Source of the DNA: Spirochaetales bacterium
Lineage (GTDB): Bacteria; Spirochaetota; Spirochaetia; UBA9216
NCBI GenBank assembly: GCA_016839055.1
Contig: JAEKNX010000001.1
Span: 1-64,000, forward strand
Reading direction: 5' to 3'
DNA: 64,000 nucleotides
Shown: one piece after another, positions 24,708-35,025 of the stretch
How the letters are laid out: every line of letters begins with the position of its first letter
Numbering within the stretch: position 1 is the stretch's first letter
Made by a program: the position numbers and the translations under genes
Notes under the pieces: model-generated
What the model saw: only the letters and a program-made list of their open reading frames with translations
The model's database searches: none
What the model was told of the DNA's origin: nothing

Positions 24708-25943
24708 TTGCCCGTTGATGATTTGATTGTCGGACTGGATATAGGAACTACAAAAATTTGCGCCGTAATCGGAGAATATACCGACACGAGAAGAATAGAA
24801 ATTGTCGGAATAGGGACAGCTCCGTCTGATGGTTTGCGCAAAGGTGTTGTAATAAATATTGAATCAACCCTGAAGGCCGTAACAAAAGCGATAGAGGCGG
24901 CGGAGATGATGTCCGGCCGTGAGGTCAGTTCTGTTATTACCGGAATAGCCGGGGCTCATGTTGAGGGAATTAATTCAAGGGGTGTTGTCGCTGTCTCAGG
25001 CCGGGACCGTGAAATAAATGAGGAGGATATCAGGCGGGTCATTGATGCTGCTCGCGCTGTTGTTATTCCTATGGATCGTGAAGTGCTCCATGTTATTCCT
25101 CAGGAATTCGTTGTAGATGATCAGGGCGGAATAAAAAATCCGCTCGACATGATAGGTATAAGGCTTGAGGCTGAAGTTCATATAATAACCGGTTCGGTAA
25201 CATCGGCTCAGAATCTTCTGAAATGCGTTAACAGGGCGGGCTTCAGGGTTGAAGATATTGTGCTCGAATCTATAGCCTCATCCCGCGCGGTTCTGTCGGA
25301 AGAGGAGAAAGAACTTGGTGTTCTGATGATAGATCTCGGGGGAGGGACAACCGATGTTCTGGTTTTTGTTGATGGTTCTCCATATCATACCGACGTAGTT
25401 GCGGTAGGCGGAGAACAGGTTACCTCCGATATATCAATAGTGCTGAAGACCCCGTCTGAATTCGCTGAAAAATTAAAGAAAGAGTCCGGCTGTTGTTATA
25501 TGCCTCTCGTCGATCCTGACGAGGAGATTTTTCTTCCGGGTGTTGGCGGCTGGCCGTCTGCCTCGATTCCCCGGGCCGAGCTTTGCAAGATTATCCAGCC
25601 GAGGATGGCTGAAATATTCTCGCTGATACGGGATAAGATGATAAAGAAGGGCTATCTGAATCACCTGCGGGGAGGCGTTGTTCTTACCGGCGGCGGCTCA
25701 ATGCTGCCTGGGGCCGCCGAGCTCGCAAAGGAGATTTTCGGAGTACCCGCAAGAATAGGCTATCCGTTCGAACTGGGCGGACTTGTTTCCGAGTATAAGA
25801 ACCCGATGTATTCGACAGCAGTCGGACTGATTATTTATGGAAATGAGACTGCATCCAAAGACGGAGAGATGAAATCCGGAGGCCGTCGGGGAAAAGAAGG
25901 CCTTGGCAGAAGGTTTAGAAACTGGATGAAGGAATTTTTTTAA
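24708..25943 (+). CDS. ftsA: FtsA, actin-like divisome protein
   Basis: A 411-residue actin-fold ATPase that tethers FtsZ to the membrane. The N-terminal nucleotide site VGLDIGTTKICAVIGE, the 1C domain start GLRKGVVINIESTLKAV, the second phosphate loop MIDLGGGTTDVLVF, and GGVVLTGGGSMLPGAAELA are present. The C-terminal GRRFRNWMKEFF is a plausible amphipathic membrane helix. The start codon is TTG, 2 bp after ftsQ, with agggagg upstream. Confidence 0.95.
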   Translation: MPVDDLIVGLDIGTTKICAVIGEYTDTRRIEIVGIGTAPSDGLRKGVVINIESTLKAVTKAIEAAEMMSGREVSSVITGIAGAHVEGINSRGVVAVSGRDREINEEDIRRVIDAARAVVIPMDREVLHVIPQEFVVDDQGGIKNPLDMIGIRLEAEVHIITGSVTSAQNLLKCVNRAGFRVEDIVLESIASSRAVLSEEEKELGVLMIDLGGGTTDVLVFVDGSPYHTDVVAVGGEQVTSDISIVLKTPSEFAEKLKKESGCCYMPLVDPDEEIFLPGVGGWPSASIPRAELCKIIQPRMAEIFSLIRDKMIKKGYLNHLRGGVVLTGGGSMLPGAAELAKEIFGVPARIGYPFELGGLVSEYKNPMYSTAVGLIIYGNETASKDGEMKSGGRRGKEGLGRRFRNWMKEFF

Positions 25944-26023
25944 AAAAGGTTCTGTTTTCTACTGGTAAAATCCGGCAGGACCGTTATATTATATTTATAT
26001 AAGCTTCTGGGAGGGGGCGGCTA

Positions 26024-27196
26024 ATGAATATTGAGCTTGTCGAAGACAAATTCGGTGGTGATCTAACCAGTCCTACCGTAATCAAGGTCATCGGTGTCGG
26101 TGGCGGAGGAAATAACGCTGTAAACCGAATGATCGCGAGTGGATTGAAAAATGTTGAATTCATTGCAGTTAATACTGATTTACAGGCACTAAAATTATCA
26201 AGCGCTGGAATGAAGATGCCTATAGGTACGAAACTCACCGGCGGACTCGGCGCGGGAGGAAATCCCGATGTTGGTCAGAACGCCGCTATTGAGAGTACTG
26301 AAGAACTCAAGAACGCGCTCAGGGGTGCCGATATGGTTTTTATCACCGCAGGTATGGGTGGAGGCACAGGTACAGGCGCAGCTGCTGTGGTTGCGCAGAT
26401 TGCCCGAGAGCTTGATTCTCTGACTGTCGCGGTTGTAACAAAACCATTCGCGTTTGAAGGCGCTAAAAAGATGAAGCTTGCCGAACAAGGCATAGAGCGG
26501 CTGCGTAAGGCTGTTGATACGCTGATAATTATTCCGAATCAATACCTTCTGAAAATTGTCGAACGTAAGACGCCGATCAAGGAAGCATTCAGAATTGCCG
26601 ATGATGTCCTGCGTCAGGGTGTTCAGGGAATCTCAGATCTGATTACCGAAGCCGGGGAGATCAATATCGATTTTGCCGATGTTCGGACAATCATGAAAGG
26701 TAAGGGCGACGCACTCATGGGCATTGGCACCGGCCGCGGAGATAATCGCGCAGTTGATGCCGCTACAAACGCAATCAATAATCCGCTTCTCGAAGACGCC
26801 AGGATAGAGGGTGCCAAAGGTATTCTTGTAAGTGTCACAGGTGGAGAAGACTTTTCTCTTTCCGAGTATGAGGAAATCCTGAATATCATTACTACCAATG
26901 CCGACAGCGACGCTATGATTATCTCCGGAACCGCGACTGATCCTAGCCTTAATGATGAGGTTAAGGTTACCGTCATTGCAACCGGTTCGAGCGATGAGGA
27001 AGAAGTCGTTATTGAAGCCTCTCCGGAAGTCGAGACCAAAAGACAGGAAGTCGTAGGCTATAAGGAATGGATTGAAATGCAGTCGGGACTCAGCAGGAAT
27101 AATCAGGCATCATCGTTATCCCGAAGAAATTCGTCAATTGAAGAAGATTTGGGAATACCAACGGTTTTTCGGTCCGAATTAAGTAATGAGGGCTGA
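26024..27196 (+). CDS. ftsZ: FtsZ, tubulin-like division GTPase
   Basis: A 390-residue FtsZ that polymerises into the division ring. The tubulin signature GGGTGTG is at residues 112-118. Other motifs: [15 protein letters not shown] near the start, NTDLQAL, and the T7 loop region [11 protein letters not shown]. The C-terminal [12 protein letters not shown] corresponds to the conserved peptide bound by FtsA. An 80-bp gap after ftsA holds a strong ribosome site (gggaggggg) and A+T-rich sequence with tatatt near 25985, so ftsZ may also have its own promoter. Confidence 0.97.
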   Translation: MNIELVEDKFGGDLTSPTVIKVIGVGGGGNNAVNRMIASGLKNVEFIAVNTDLQALKLSSAGMKMPIGTKLTGGLGAGGNPDVGQNAAIESTEELKNALRGADMVFITAGMGGGTGTGAAAVVAQIARELDSLTVAVVTKPFAFEGAKKMKLAEQGIERLRKAVDTLIIIPNQYLLKIVERKTPIKEAFRIADDVLRQGVQGISDLITEAGEINIDFADVRTIMKGKGDALMGIGTGRGDNRAVDAATNAINNPLLEDARIEGAKGILVSVTGGEDFSLSEYEEILNIITTNADSDAMIISGTATDPSLNDEVKVTVIATGSSDEEEVVIEASPEVETKRQEVVGYKEWIEMQSGLSRNNQASSLSRRNSSIEEDLGIPTVFRSELSNEG

Positions 27197-27211
27197 GAAA
27201 TCAGTTTTTTT

Positions 27212-28132
27212 ATGATGGATGTAGACAGAATCCTTTCAGATTATGCTGATTATTTGAAAATTGATTTAAGGCTCAGTCTTAATACGGTTGAAGCTTACAC
27301 TAGGGGCTGCACCGATTTCCTTGGTTTTATAAACAGGAAAGAAGGAGCCGCACTGGCTGATATATCAGCAAGAGAGATAATAAGTTACCTCAATGAAAAA
27401 CGTGTCTCGATCAACTCCGAAGACGGTCGGGTGACCGGACTTAGTCAGCGCACCATCTCGAGAATACTCAGTTCGCTTCGTTCATTTTTCAGTTTTTTGA
27501 TTCTTGAGAAGATAAGGGTTGATAATCCGGCGAAAACCGTCGACATGCCGAAGCTGAACAAGAAGCTTCCCGAGGTCATGTCAATTGAAGAGGTAGATCG
27601 CTTTCTATCCGAGATTGATATCGAGAAACCATCAGGACTTCGTGACAGAGCGCTCTTCGAGCTGATTTACTCCTGCGGCCTGCGTGTGTCTGAGGCGGTA
27701 ACTCTTTCATTTGGCGGACTATTTCTGGAGGAGGGACTTCTTCGTGTCAGGGGAAAGGGTGATAAGGACAGGTTTATACCTCTTGGTGATGAAGTAAAAT
27801 ACTGGCTTAATCTGTATCTATCCGAAGGCCGCCCCAGGCTTGTTAAGAAGACTGATAACAGCGGAAGGATCTTTCTGAATTACAGAGGGCAGCCGCTGAC
27901 CAGGAAGGGCATGTGGAAAAGGTTTCACGCAATTGCCGTGAAAATAGGTGTTGAAGCAAAAATTCATACTCTCAGGCATTCATTCGCAACCCACATGCTT
28001 CAGGGCGGAGCCGATCTGCGCTCTGTTCAGGAACTGCTTGGGCACACTGACATATCGACTACTCAGATTTATACTCATTTGAGTCGTGATGATTTGAAAG
28101 AGAACCATCTTCGGTTTCATCCGAGAGGCTGA
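27212..28132 (+). CDS. Tyrosine recombinase XerD-like
   Basis: A 306-residue Xer-type recombinase. Two such proteins normally resolve chromosome dimers at dif before division. Catalytic elements: R in SCGLRVSEAV, H-x-x-R in HTLRHSFATHML, the GHTDISTTQ histidine, and Y in IYTHLSRDDL. The SAM-like N-terminal domain is complete. It follows ftsZ by 15 bp across a tiny ctga-gaaa-tcag hairpin with seven T. No good ribosome site lies within 15 nt of ATG. Whether it is XerC or XerD cannot be fixed without alignment: a second copy is at 32002. Confidence 0.88.
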   Translation: MMDVDRILSDYADYLKIDLRLSLNTVEAYTRGCTDFLGFINRKEGAALADISAREIISYLNEKRVSINSEDGRVTGLSQRTISRILSSLRSFFSFLILEKIRVDNPAKTVDMPKLNKKLPEVMSIEEVDRFLSEIDIEKPSGLRDRALFELIYSCGLRVSEAVTLSFGGLFLEEGLLRVRGKGDKDRFIPLGDEVKYWLNLYLSEGRPRLVKKTDNSGRIFLNYRGQPLTRKGMWKRFHAIAVKIGVEAKIHTLRHSFATHMLQGGADLRSVQELLGHTDISTTQIYTHLSRDDLKENHLRFHPRG

Positions 28133-28179
28133 ATCGGGGTGAATAAAAAAGGGTTTAATAGATTGGGAGAATTCAGAAG

Positions 28180-28911
28180 ATGAGTAATAGACGAATAATT
28201 AGAATTATCTACATTATTGTACTGCTTAGCCTGATTACCGCCTGCGGCGGCGAGAAATCGACCTGGGTTGAAAATCTATCAGCCGCCGAAAAGAAGGAAT
28301 TTAAATCCGGAGACATTCCTGAAGAGAGGATAGAAAACCTTAAAAAGGGAATATCTTTCTACGATCAGGATGTAGAGAGAACCGTGAAAGCCTCGAAGCA
28401 GATTGGAATTTATTATCGGATGCTTGCTCTTGAATATATGAGTCTTGAGATGTATAACGAAGCACTGAAGAGTATAGAGCATGCTGTGACGTATTTTCCA
28501 ACGAGCCCCCTCCTGTTTTATTACGGTGCCGTGTCTTCAGCTCAGATGTCTACTGTTGTCTTTGATGATAAGGAATCCGATACCTATCTGCTTCTTGCTG
28601 AAAAGTATTATCTGCGGGCCATCACCCTTGATCCCGGATATAATGAGGCCTTATACGGTCTGTCAGTATTATATATTTTTGAACTGAACCGGCCCCTAGA
28701 TGCCGAGAAGCTGCTTGAACGCCTCGTGAATCTTAGCCGGACTCATTACAATGCGATGTTTCTTCTTGCCAGAGTTAAGATTTTAAGGGGTGACCTTGAG
28801 GCTGCTGTCGATCTTTATTCACGAATCGAAGAAAACGCAAAAGACGATGAGGTTAGAAAGAAGGCTGCCGCAAACAGGCAGAAGCTGTTTGAAGGAATTT
28901 CTGATGGCTGA
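28180..28911 (+). CDS. TPR-repeat lipoprotein
   Basis: A 243-residue exported protein. Residues 1-22 form a type II signal peptide with lipobox LITAC, so the mature N-terminus would be a lipidated Cys. The rest is helical with tetratricopeptide-like repeats: EYMSLEMYNEALKSIEHAVT, AEKYYLRAITLDPGYNEALY, FLLARVKILRGDLEAAVDLY. Such proteins act as scaffolds, but the partner is unknown. It overlaps dprA by 8 bp (atggctga), so the two are probably coupled. Confidence 0.85.
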   Translation: MSNRRIIRIIYIIVLLSLITACGGEKSTWVENLSAAEKKEFKSGDIPEERIENLKKGISFYDQDVERTVKASKQIGIYYRMLALEYMSLEMYNEALKSIEHAVTYFPTSPLLFYYGAVSSAQMSTVVFDDKESDTYLLLAEKYYLRAITLDPGYNEALYGLSVLYIFELNRPLDAEKLLERLVNLSRTHYNAMFLLARVKILRGDLEAAVDLYSRIEENAKDDEVRKKAAANRQKLFEGISDG

Positions 28912-29947
28912 GTTCTTTGACCTTCTATTAAGCAGATATACATTTTTGACAACTATTGAGAAAATGCTTCTCCGAGATGTCTGCGGTAATGCACAGACCC
29001 TCATGGAGCTGGATAATACCGATATCAGCAGAATTATCGGCCGGAGGCCCCTTATTCGGAGCTGGTCGAAGGAAAAGGCCCAAAGTGAGGCTGAAAAAGC
29101 CGGTGAGATACTTGGCGGCGGACGAATAAAATGTTTATTTTTTCATGAACCTGATTACCCCGCTCAGTTAGGGGCAATCTATGATCCGCCTTTTCTTCTT
29201 TATTACCGGGGAAGTCTGCCTGACTGGAACAGGCCTCTGGCGGCGGTTGTGGGAACCCGGCTTGCAACCGGAATTGGTATCGATGCAGCCTTTGAACTCG
29301 GCTTTGAGTTCGGCCTGAATGATATAAGAGTAGTCTCTGGGCTTGCTCTGGGAATTGACAGCGCGGCGCATTCGGGTAATACTGCGGCAGGAGAGGGTTC
29401 GGTAGCGGTTCTCGGCTGCGGAGCCGACAGGATTTATCCTGCTTCAAACAGGGGCGTGGCTCAGGCTCTGCTTGAGAACGGCGGATTGATATTAAGCGAG
29501 TATCCGCCGGCAGCCGAAGTGCGGCGGTTTAATTTTCCTGAGAGAAACAGGATAATAAGCGGCCTCTCACGGGCAGTGGTTGTTGTCGAGGCTCCAGGCA
29601 AATCTGGAGCGCTGATTACAGCCGATTTTGCGCTGGAACAGGGGCGTGATTTGTTTGTTCATACCGCTGCGCTCAGGAGTCCGGGGAATAGAAGCAGGGT
29701 CGAGAGGCTGATGTTTGACGGGGCTCCGTTAATAAATAAGGCTGAGGATGTACTCAGCGAATGGGGAATATCTGCTCAGCGGATAGGTGGGACAATTGCG
29801 GAGCAAGAGGCCGCAATGAGTGTCAAAGAAGCGGGGAATTTGCTCGCGGATAATATGTATAAAGAACTTAACGGTTATTATATAAAATTTAATGGTAATT
29901 ATATCAGGAGAGCGTGCTATGAAAGTTCATACTCTATTAATAGTTGA
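28904..29947 (+). CDS. dprA: DNA processing protein DprA
   Basis: About 347 residues from ATG 28904, which overlaps the TPR gene by 8 bp; the frame is open further upstream but only inside that gene. DprA loads RecA on incoming single-stranded DNA during transformation. The Rossmann-like core is clear: AAVVGTRLATGIGIDAAFEL, RVVSGLALGIDSAAH, AVLGCGADRIYPASN, SEYPP, FNFPERNRIISGLS, EAPGKSGALITADFALEQGR. The C-terminus is short and shows no obvious winged-helix domain. The last 29 bp overlap topA. Confidence 0.93.
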   Translation: MAEFFDLLLSRYTFLTTIEKMLLRDVCGNAQTLMELDNTDISRIIGRRPLIRSWSKEKAQSEAEKAGEILGGGRIKCLFFHEPDYPAQLGAIYDPPFLLYYRGSLPDWNRPLAAVVGTRLATGIGIDAAFELGFEFGLNDIRVVSGLALGIDSAAHSGNTAAGEGSVAVLGCGADRIYPASNRGVAQALLENGGLILSEYPPAAEVRRFNFPERNRIISGLSRAVVVVEAPGKSGALITADFALEQGRDLFVHTAALRSPGNRSRVERLMFDGAPLINKAEDVLSEWGISAQRIGGTIAEQEAAMSVKEAGNLLADNMYKELNGYYIKFNGNYIRRACYESSYSINS

Positions 29948-32012
29948 ATCACCAGCAAAAGCATCTACAATAGAAAGGTATCTGGGGCCGGGGTATACTG
30001 TCTCTGCTTCGATGGGGCATCTGATAGATTTGCCTAAATCAAGAATTGCGATCGATGAAAAGAATAATTTCGAACCGGAATATATTACCGTGCGAGGCAA
30101 GGCCAAGATCTTGAAAGATCTTCAGTCGAAAGCCAATAAAGCCGGTCATGTACTTCTCGCGTCTGATAACGACCGAGAGGGCGAGGCAATAGCTTATCAC
30201 CTCCGGAATTCGCTTATTAAGAAAAATGAGAATCTCGAGATAGAGAGAATTATTTTCAATGAGATCACCCCTGCTGCTATCAAGGAAGCCGTCGCAAAAC
30301 CGATTGGAATCAATGAGCGGAAAGTTAATGCTCAGAAGGCAAGACGTGTCCTGGACAGGCTTGTAGGGTACAACCTGTCGCCGCTTTTATGGTCCAAGGT
30401 TAAAAACGGGCTCTCGGCAGGCCGGGTTCAATCTGTTGCCCTGCGGCTTATTTGCGAACGAGAAAAGGAAGTCGAAAGTTTTATTCCTGACGAGTATTGG
30501 TCTCTCGATGGAGAATTCAAAAAAGGCAAGACCAATATTGCGGCGCAGCTTGTTCTGTACAAGGACAAGAAGATCGATATCAAGGATGAGGCTGAGATTA
30601 ACAGAATCATCGAAGAACTCAAAGGTGTAGAGCCTGTAGTGAGCGCGGTTAAGGGTGTTGAAAAACAACTCAAACCCAAGGCGCCGTTTACAACCTCAAC
30701 GCTGCAGCAGACTGCGGCAAACAGGCTAGGCTTTACATCCAGAAAAACAATGCAAATAGCTCAGCAGCTCTATGAAGGTATAAACATAGACTCGAGCCGG
30801 GTCGGACTGATTACCTACATGAGAACGGATTCTACAAGAATCTCTGACATGGCAATAGGTGAGGTTAGAGAATGGCTGGAAGCTAATCATCCTGATGAGC
30901 TTCCGGAGACTCCTAATACATATTCTGTTAAAAAAAGCGCTCAGGATGCGCATGAGGCCATTAGGCCTACATACATTCGGTACACTCCTGAGGAGATGAA
31001 GAAACATCTCAATAAGGATCAGATTAAACTCTACACGATCATCTGGGAGAGATTCGTATCCTGTCAGATGATAAACGCGAAGACCTTGACAACATCAATT
31101 GATATTAAAATTAATGACGCCATTTTTAGAATAAGTTCAACAAAATATCTAGTCAAAGGTTTTCAGACTGTAATAAAGATGCTCAAATCCAAGGAAAAAA
31201 CGGTGAAAATTCCCACCCTAAAAGAGGGGGATAGTCTTGAAGTTGAAGAGTTTAACGCAAATCAGCATTTTACAACCGGTCCGTCGCGTTTCACCGATGC
31301 AAGTATAGTGAAAATGCTCGAAGAAAACGGAATCGGACGTCCGTCAACCTATGCTCCGATCATCTCGGTACTTCTTGACCGCTACTATGTTGTCAGGCGG
31401 AACAAACAGCTTCAGCCCACAACCTTAGGCAAGATAATTTCAGACATGCTTTCAACTCAGTTTCCCAACGTTGTGAGCCAGGAGTTCACCGCCGAGATGG
31501 AACAGAATCTTGACAGGGTAGAAGAAGAGGGCGTTGAATGGCATCAGATGATAGGCAAGTTCTATGCTCCGTTTAAAAAACAGGTCGACCATGTCAATGA
31601 GACCCTGGAATCGATCAAGGGCGTGCTCGATGAACCCACCGACGAAGTCTGCGAGAAATGCGGTTCTCCGATGGTGAAGAAGCTTGGACGTTTCGGGTTT
31701 TTCCTGGCCTGTTCGGGATTTCCTGACTGCCGGAATACGAAGGCTGTGCCTCTTGCCGACTGTCCGAAGGAAGGCTGCGACGGAAAGATTGTCGCCAGAA
31801 GAAAGGCCGGCGGAAAGGGAAAGGAGTTTTACGGTTGTTCAAATTATCCTGAATGTGAGTTTATCTCGCATTTTAAACCGACAAGTTCGAAATGCCCTAA
31901 ATGCGGATATTTTCTCGTTGAAAAGAACGATAAAAAAATAGGTACGGTTAAATCATGTATAAATCCTGACTGTGATTTTCTGCATACCCATGAGGATTCA
32001 GATGAAGGTTGA
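29919..32012 (+). CDS. topA: DNA topoisomerase I
   Basis: About 697 residues from ATG 29919 (aggaga upstream); an in-frame ATG at 29892 is less likely. Type IA topoisomerase that relaxes negative supercoils. The TOPRIM part starts LLIVESPAKASTIERYLG, with ASDNDREGEAIAYHL. The active-site tyrosine lies in YMRTDSTRIS (Y300). Three C-terminal zinc ribbons with Cys pairs (CEKCGSPM, CPKEGCDGK, CPKCGYF) bind DNA. The start lies inside dprA and the end overlaps the xerC-like gene. Confidence 0.97.
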   Translation: MKVHTLLIVESPAKASTIERYLGPGYTVSASMGHLIDLPKSRIAIDEKNNFEPEYITVRGKAKILKDLQSKANKAGHVLLASDNDREGEAIAYHLRNSLIKKNENLEIERIIFNEITPAAIKEAVAKPIGINERKVNAQKARRVLDRLVGYNLSPLLWSKVKNGLSAGRVQSVALRLICEREKEVESFIPDEYWSLDGEFKKGKTNIAAQLVLYKDKKIDIKDEAEINRIIEELKGVEPVVSAVKGVEKQLKPKAPFTTSTLQQTAANRLGFTSRKTMQIAQQLYEGINIDSSRVGLITYMRTDSTRISDMAIGEVREWLEANHPDELPETPNTYSVKKSAQDAHEAIRPTYIRYTPEEMKKHLNKDQIKLYTIIWERFVSCQMINAKTLTTSIDIKINDAIFRISSTKYLVKGFQTVIKMLKSKEKTVKIPTLKEGDSLEVEEFNANQHFTTGPSRFTDASIVKMLEENGIGRPSTYAPIISVLLDRYYVVRRNKQLQPTTLGKIISDMLSTQFPNVVSQEFTAEMEQNLDRVEEEGVEWHQMIGKFYAPFKKQVDHVNETLESIKGVLDEPTDEVCEKCGSPMVKKLGRFGFFLACSGFPDCRNTKAVPLADCPKEGCDGKIVARRKAGGKGKEFYGCSNYPECEFISHFKPTSSKCPKCGYFLVEKNDKKIGTVKSCINPDCDFLHTHEDSDEG

Positions 32013-32901
32013 TGAGTATCTGGAGTATCTGACTCGGGTCAGAAACTATTCAGATGAAACTGTCAGAGCATATGGCGATGATCTCGCCAAATTCTCAACA
32101 TATATCAGGGAAGAGGAGCTTGATTATCTGAACCTTGATAACAGCTGTGCCAGGAGGTTCATCTCTTCACTAAGCAGCAGCGGCCTGGCTAAATCAAGCC
32201 TTAACCGGATAATGTCCACAATGAAGGGATATTACCGTTTTCTTATATTGCAGAAGTATACCGAAGTAAGTCCCTTCGAAAATGTCAGGAGCCTGAAGAA
32301 TAACAGGTATTTACCTGATTACATGTTTGAAAAGGAAGTTGAAAACATTATAGGGCTCGCGGGAGCCGGTTTTTTCGGAATCAGGGACAGGTTTATTCTT
32401 GAACTGCTCTATTCAACCGGCTGTCGTGTCTCTGAAACAGCATCAATTTCAGTTTCCGATATTGATTTTAAGGATAGAAGTGTAAGGGTTAGCGGAAAAG
32501 GCGGAAAAGAGAGAATTGTCTATCTCGGCCAGGGCGCGATAGAGAGTCTTGCCGAATACCTGCCGCTTCGCTCAATCAGGGCCGATAAGGAAGATGCAGA
32601 CGCCATAGATGCCCTGCTGCTGAACCATCGGGGACGGCGGATAACGCCGCGCGGGATTGCCCTCATAGTCGATAAGTACGTACGGCAGTCAGGTATTACA
32701 AAAAAAATCAGCCCGCATTCATTCAGGCATAGCTTCGCAACGCATCTTATTGATCACGGAGCAGACATAAGGGTAGTCCAGGAAATGCTTGGGCATGAGA
32801 GTCTGTCGACTACCCAGATATACACACATATGGGAATCGATAAACTCAGAGACGTCTACCGGCGCGCGCATCCTCACGCGGAGAAGAGGAATGGAGCTTA
32901 A
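32002..32901 (+). CDS. Tyrosine recombinase XerC-like
   Basis: About 299 residues from ATG 32002 (gagga 6 nt upstream), overlapping topA by 11 bp. A second Xer recombinase. Catalytic elements: R in [11 protein letters not shown]-x-x-R in [12 protein letters not shown], the GHESLSTTQ histidine, and Y in [10 protein letters not shown]. Together with the enzyme at 27212 it makes a plausible XerC/XerD pair. The position before hslVU recalls the xerC(codV)-hslV-hslU order of Firmicutes and supports the XerC reading. Confidence 0.88.
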   Translation: MKVDEYLEYLTRVRNYSDETVRAYGDDLAKFSTYIREEELDYLNLDNSCARRFISSLSSSGLAKSSLNRIMSTMKGYYRFLILQKYTEVSPFENVRSLKNNRYLPDYMFEKEVENIIGLAGAGFFGIRDRFILELLYSTGCRVSETASISVSDIDFKDRSVRVSGKGGKERIVYLGQGAIESLAEYLPLRSIRADKEDADAIDALLLNHRGRRITPRGIALIVDKYVRQSGITKKISPHSFRHSFATHLIDHGADIRVVQEMLGHESLSTTQIYTHMGIDKLRDVYRRAHPHAEKRNGA

Positions 32902-32902
32902 A

Positions 32903-33436
32903 ATGAAAATACGATCGACAACAATAATTGCAGTCAAGAAAGGCGGTACGGTGGCGATGGCCGGTGACGGACAGGTTACCCTCGGCCAGACTGTCATGAA
33001 GGGAAACGCCCGGAAGGTCAAGACTATATACGGCGGGAAAATCCTCACCGGATTCGCCGGGGCGACCGCGGACGCCTTTACGCTTTTTGAACGTTTTGAG
33101 GGAAAGGTTAATGAGTACAACGGAGACATCACAAGGGCGGCGGTCGAGCTTGCCAAGCAATGGCGTACCGACAGGATGCTCAGTAAACTCGAAGCTATGC
33201 TGCTCGTGGCGGACAGGAATAAAATTCTCCTTATTTCAGGAACAGGCGATGTAATAGAGCCGGAGGAAGGAGTGCTTGCAATCGGTTCGGGCGGGAATTA
33301 TGCCTATGCCGCCGCACTCGCCTTCCTGTCCAACCCGGAGCTCAGCGCGAGGGAAATCGCGGAGAAATCGATGGAGATTGCCTCGAGAATCTGTATTTAC
33401 ACCAATAGCAATTTTAACGTGGAGGAAGTTTCATGA
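32903..33436 (+). CDS. hslV: HslV protease subunit
   Basis: About 177 residues from ATG 32903; ATG 32891 (MELKMKIRS) is the alternative. HslV is the threonine protease of the HslUV (ClpYQ) complex. The N-terminal [20 protein letters not shown] gives the catalytic Thr after removal of the first residues. [20 protein letters not shown] and [14 protein letters not shown] are conserved. Its TGA overlaps the hslU ATG. ggag lies 6 nt before the chosen start. Confidence 0.95.
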   Translation: MKIRSTTIIAVKKGGTVAMAGDGQVTLGQTVMKGNARKVKTIYGGKILTGFAGATADAFTLFERFEGKVNEYNGDITRAAVELAKQWRTDRMLSKLEAMLLVADRNKILLISGTGDVIEPEEGVLAIGSGGNYAYAAALAFLSNPELSAREIAEKSMEIASRICIYTNSNFNVEEVS

Positions 33437-34908
33437 TTACAGGACTGGAAAAACTTACCCCAAAACAGATAGTCGAAGAACTCGATAAATATATTATCGG
33501 GCAGAATAAGGCAAAGAAGGCAGTAGCCATCGCCCTTCGGAACAGGATGAGGCGGCAGATGCTGGCCCCCGAGATGAGAGAAGAGATTGCGCCTAAAAAT
33601 ATAATAATGATAGGAGCGACCGGGGTAGGGAAAACCGAGATAGCCAGACGTCTTTCGAAACTCGTCAAGGCTCCCTTCATTAAGGTCGAGGCCACGAAGT
33701 ATACCGAAGTAGGTTATGTCGGACGGGATGTTGAGTCGATGATCCGTGATCTGATGAGTGATGCCGTTTCAATGGTGAAGAAAGAGCTTGAAGAGGATGT
33801 CAGGGCCGAGGCCGAACTTCGAACCGAAGACGCCATCCTTGATCTTCTCCTGCCGGGAGTAGGAAAGAAAACCGAAGGCGGAGGAATCAATCTCGGAAGC
33901 ATTTTCGGAGCCGTGGGAAGAGGCGCAAAACCGGCAGGAGATACATCCCCTCAGGTTATTAACCTGCCCGGTCCTGTCGATAGCCTTGAGATCGGAGAAG
34001 CCGCAGAGCAGGGGGCTGCCGACGTAAAGACTTCCTCTACCAGAGAGAAATTCAGGAAGATGCTGCGAGATGGAAAGCTTGAAGACAAGGAAGTTGAAGT
34101 ACTCGTTACCAGCTCACCGTCGGGCGGACCAATGGATATGTTTTCAGGAATGAATCTCGAGGATATGGGTATCAATATCGCAGCTATACCGATGTTCGGC
34201 GGTAAGAAAAAGAAGAGAAAGGTTACCGTTGAAAGGGCCCGTGAGGTTCTTATGGCTGAAGAGGTAGATAAGCTGATAGATCAGGAGCGGGTTAATGAGA
34301 TTGCCCGCGACCGTACCCAGCAGATGGGCATTGTTTTTATTGATGAGATAGACAAGATTGCGTCAAAAGAGGGAAGAACCTCCGGGGATGTTTCCCGCGA
34401 GGGCGTTCAGCGTGATATCTTGCCCATCGTCGAGGGCTCCAAGGTTAACACGAAATACGGAATGGTTGATACTTCCCACATCCTGTTTATCGCGGCCGGA
34501 GCTTTTCACATGAGCAAGCCTTCCGATCTGATTCCTGAACTTCAGGGACGTTTTCCTCTTCGTGTAGAGCTCGATGACCTGACCGCGGAAGACTTTGAGA
34601 AGATCCTTACACAGCCGAAGAACGCGCTCATCAAGCAGTATACGGCGCTGCTCGGAACCGAGGAAGTCACACTTATTTTTACACCAGAGGCGATTGTCCG
34701 GATGTCCGAGATTGCCTCCGAGGTTAACTCTAAGACCGAAAATATCGGGGCAAGGCGTCTGCATACGGTTCTTGAGCTGCTGCTTGAAGAGGTTTCCTTC
34801 AACGCTCCGGATCTGACTGGTCAGACAATCACGGTAACGCAGGAATATGTTGATGATAAACTTGAGAATGTCAAAGGTGATCAGGATCTATCGCGTTATA
34901 TTCTGTAA
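33433..34908 (+). CDS. hslU: HslU ATPase/unfoldase subunit
   Basis: A 491-residue AAA+ unfoldase that feeds substrates to HslV. Motifs: [20 protein letters not shown] at the start, Walker [15 protein letters not shown], the pore segment [13 protein letters not shown], Walker [12 protein letters not shown], sensor region [13 protein letters not shown], and the C-terminal tail ending LSRYIL that inserts into HslV. The intermediate domain (about residues 120-250) is Gly- and Glu-rich. The next gene is 117 bp away. Confidence 0.97.
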   Translation: MITGLEKLTPKQIVEELDKYIIGQNKAKKAVAIALRNRMRRQMLAPEMREEIAPKNIIMIGATGVGKTEIARRLSKLVKAPFIKVEATKYTEVGYVGRDVESMIRDLMSDAVSMVKKELEEDVRAEAELRTEDAILDLLLPGVGKKTEGGGINLGSIFGAVGRGAKPAGDTSPQVINLPGPVDSLEIGEAAEQGAADVKTSSTREKFRKMLRDGKLEDKEVEVLVTSSPSGGPMDMFSGMNLEDMGINIAAIPMFGGKKKKRKVTVERAREVLMAEEVDKLIDQERVNEIARDRTQQMGIVFIDEIDKIASKEGRTSGDVSREGVQRDILPIVEGSKVNTKYGMVDTSHILFIAAGAFHMSKPSDLIPELQGRFPLRVELDDLTAEDFEKILTQPKNALIKQYTALLGTEEVTLIFTPEAIVRMSEIASEVNSKTENIGARRLHTVLELLLEEVSFNAPDLTGQTITVTQEYVDDKLENVKGDQDLSRYIL

Positions 34909-34931
34909 ATTTGAAAATCATCAAGTTTTAC

Positions 34932-35001
34932 TAAGCAGAGGACAGATTGTTCCGATATTTTAAACGATAGCATGAGGGCGGCGATTTTTTTGCTGCCGTC
35001 C
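34932..35001 (+). promoter_or_regulatory. Possible flgB-operon promoter and leader hairpin
   Basis: The 117-bp gap before flgB contains ccgata (34952-34957) preceded by taag (34932-34935), a weak match to flagellar sigma-28-type promoters (-10 like GCCGATAA). A leader stem gggcggc/gccgtcc (34976-34982, 34995-35001) encloses a 7-T run. The motif match is partial, so a housekeeping promoter elsewhere in the gap or readthrough from hslU is possible. Confidence 0.3.
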
Positions 35002-35025
35002 GACTTTGAATGGAGAGAGGTTTTT

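Noticed and set aside
25944-26023. Strong promoter for ftsZ
   Set aside because: A tatatt box is present near 25985 but no acceptable -35 box lies at the right distance, so it is mentioned only within the ftsZ entry.
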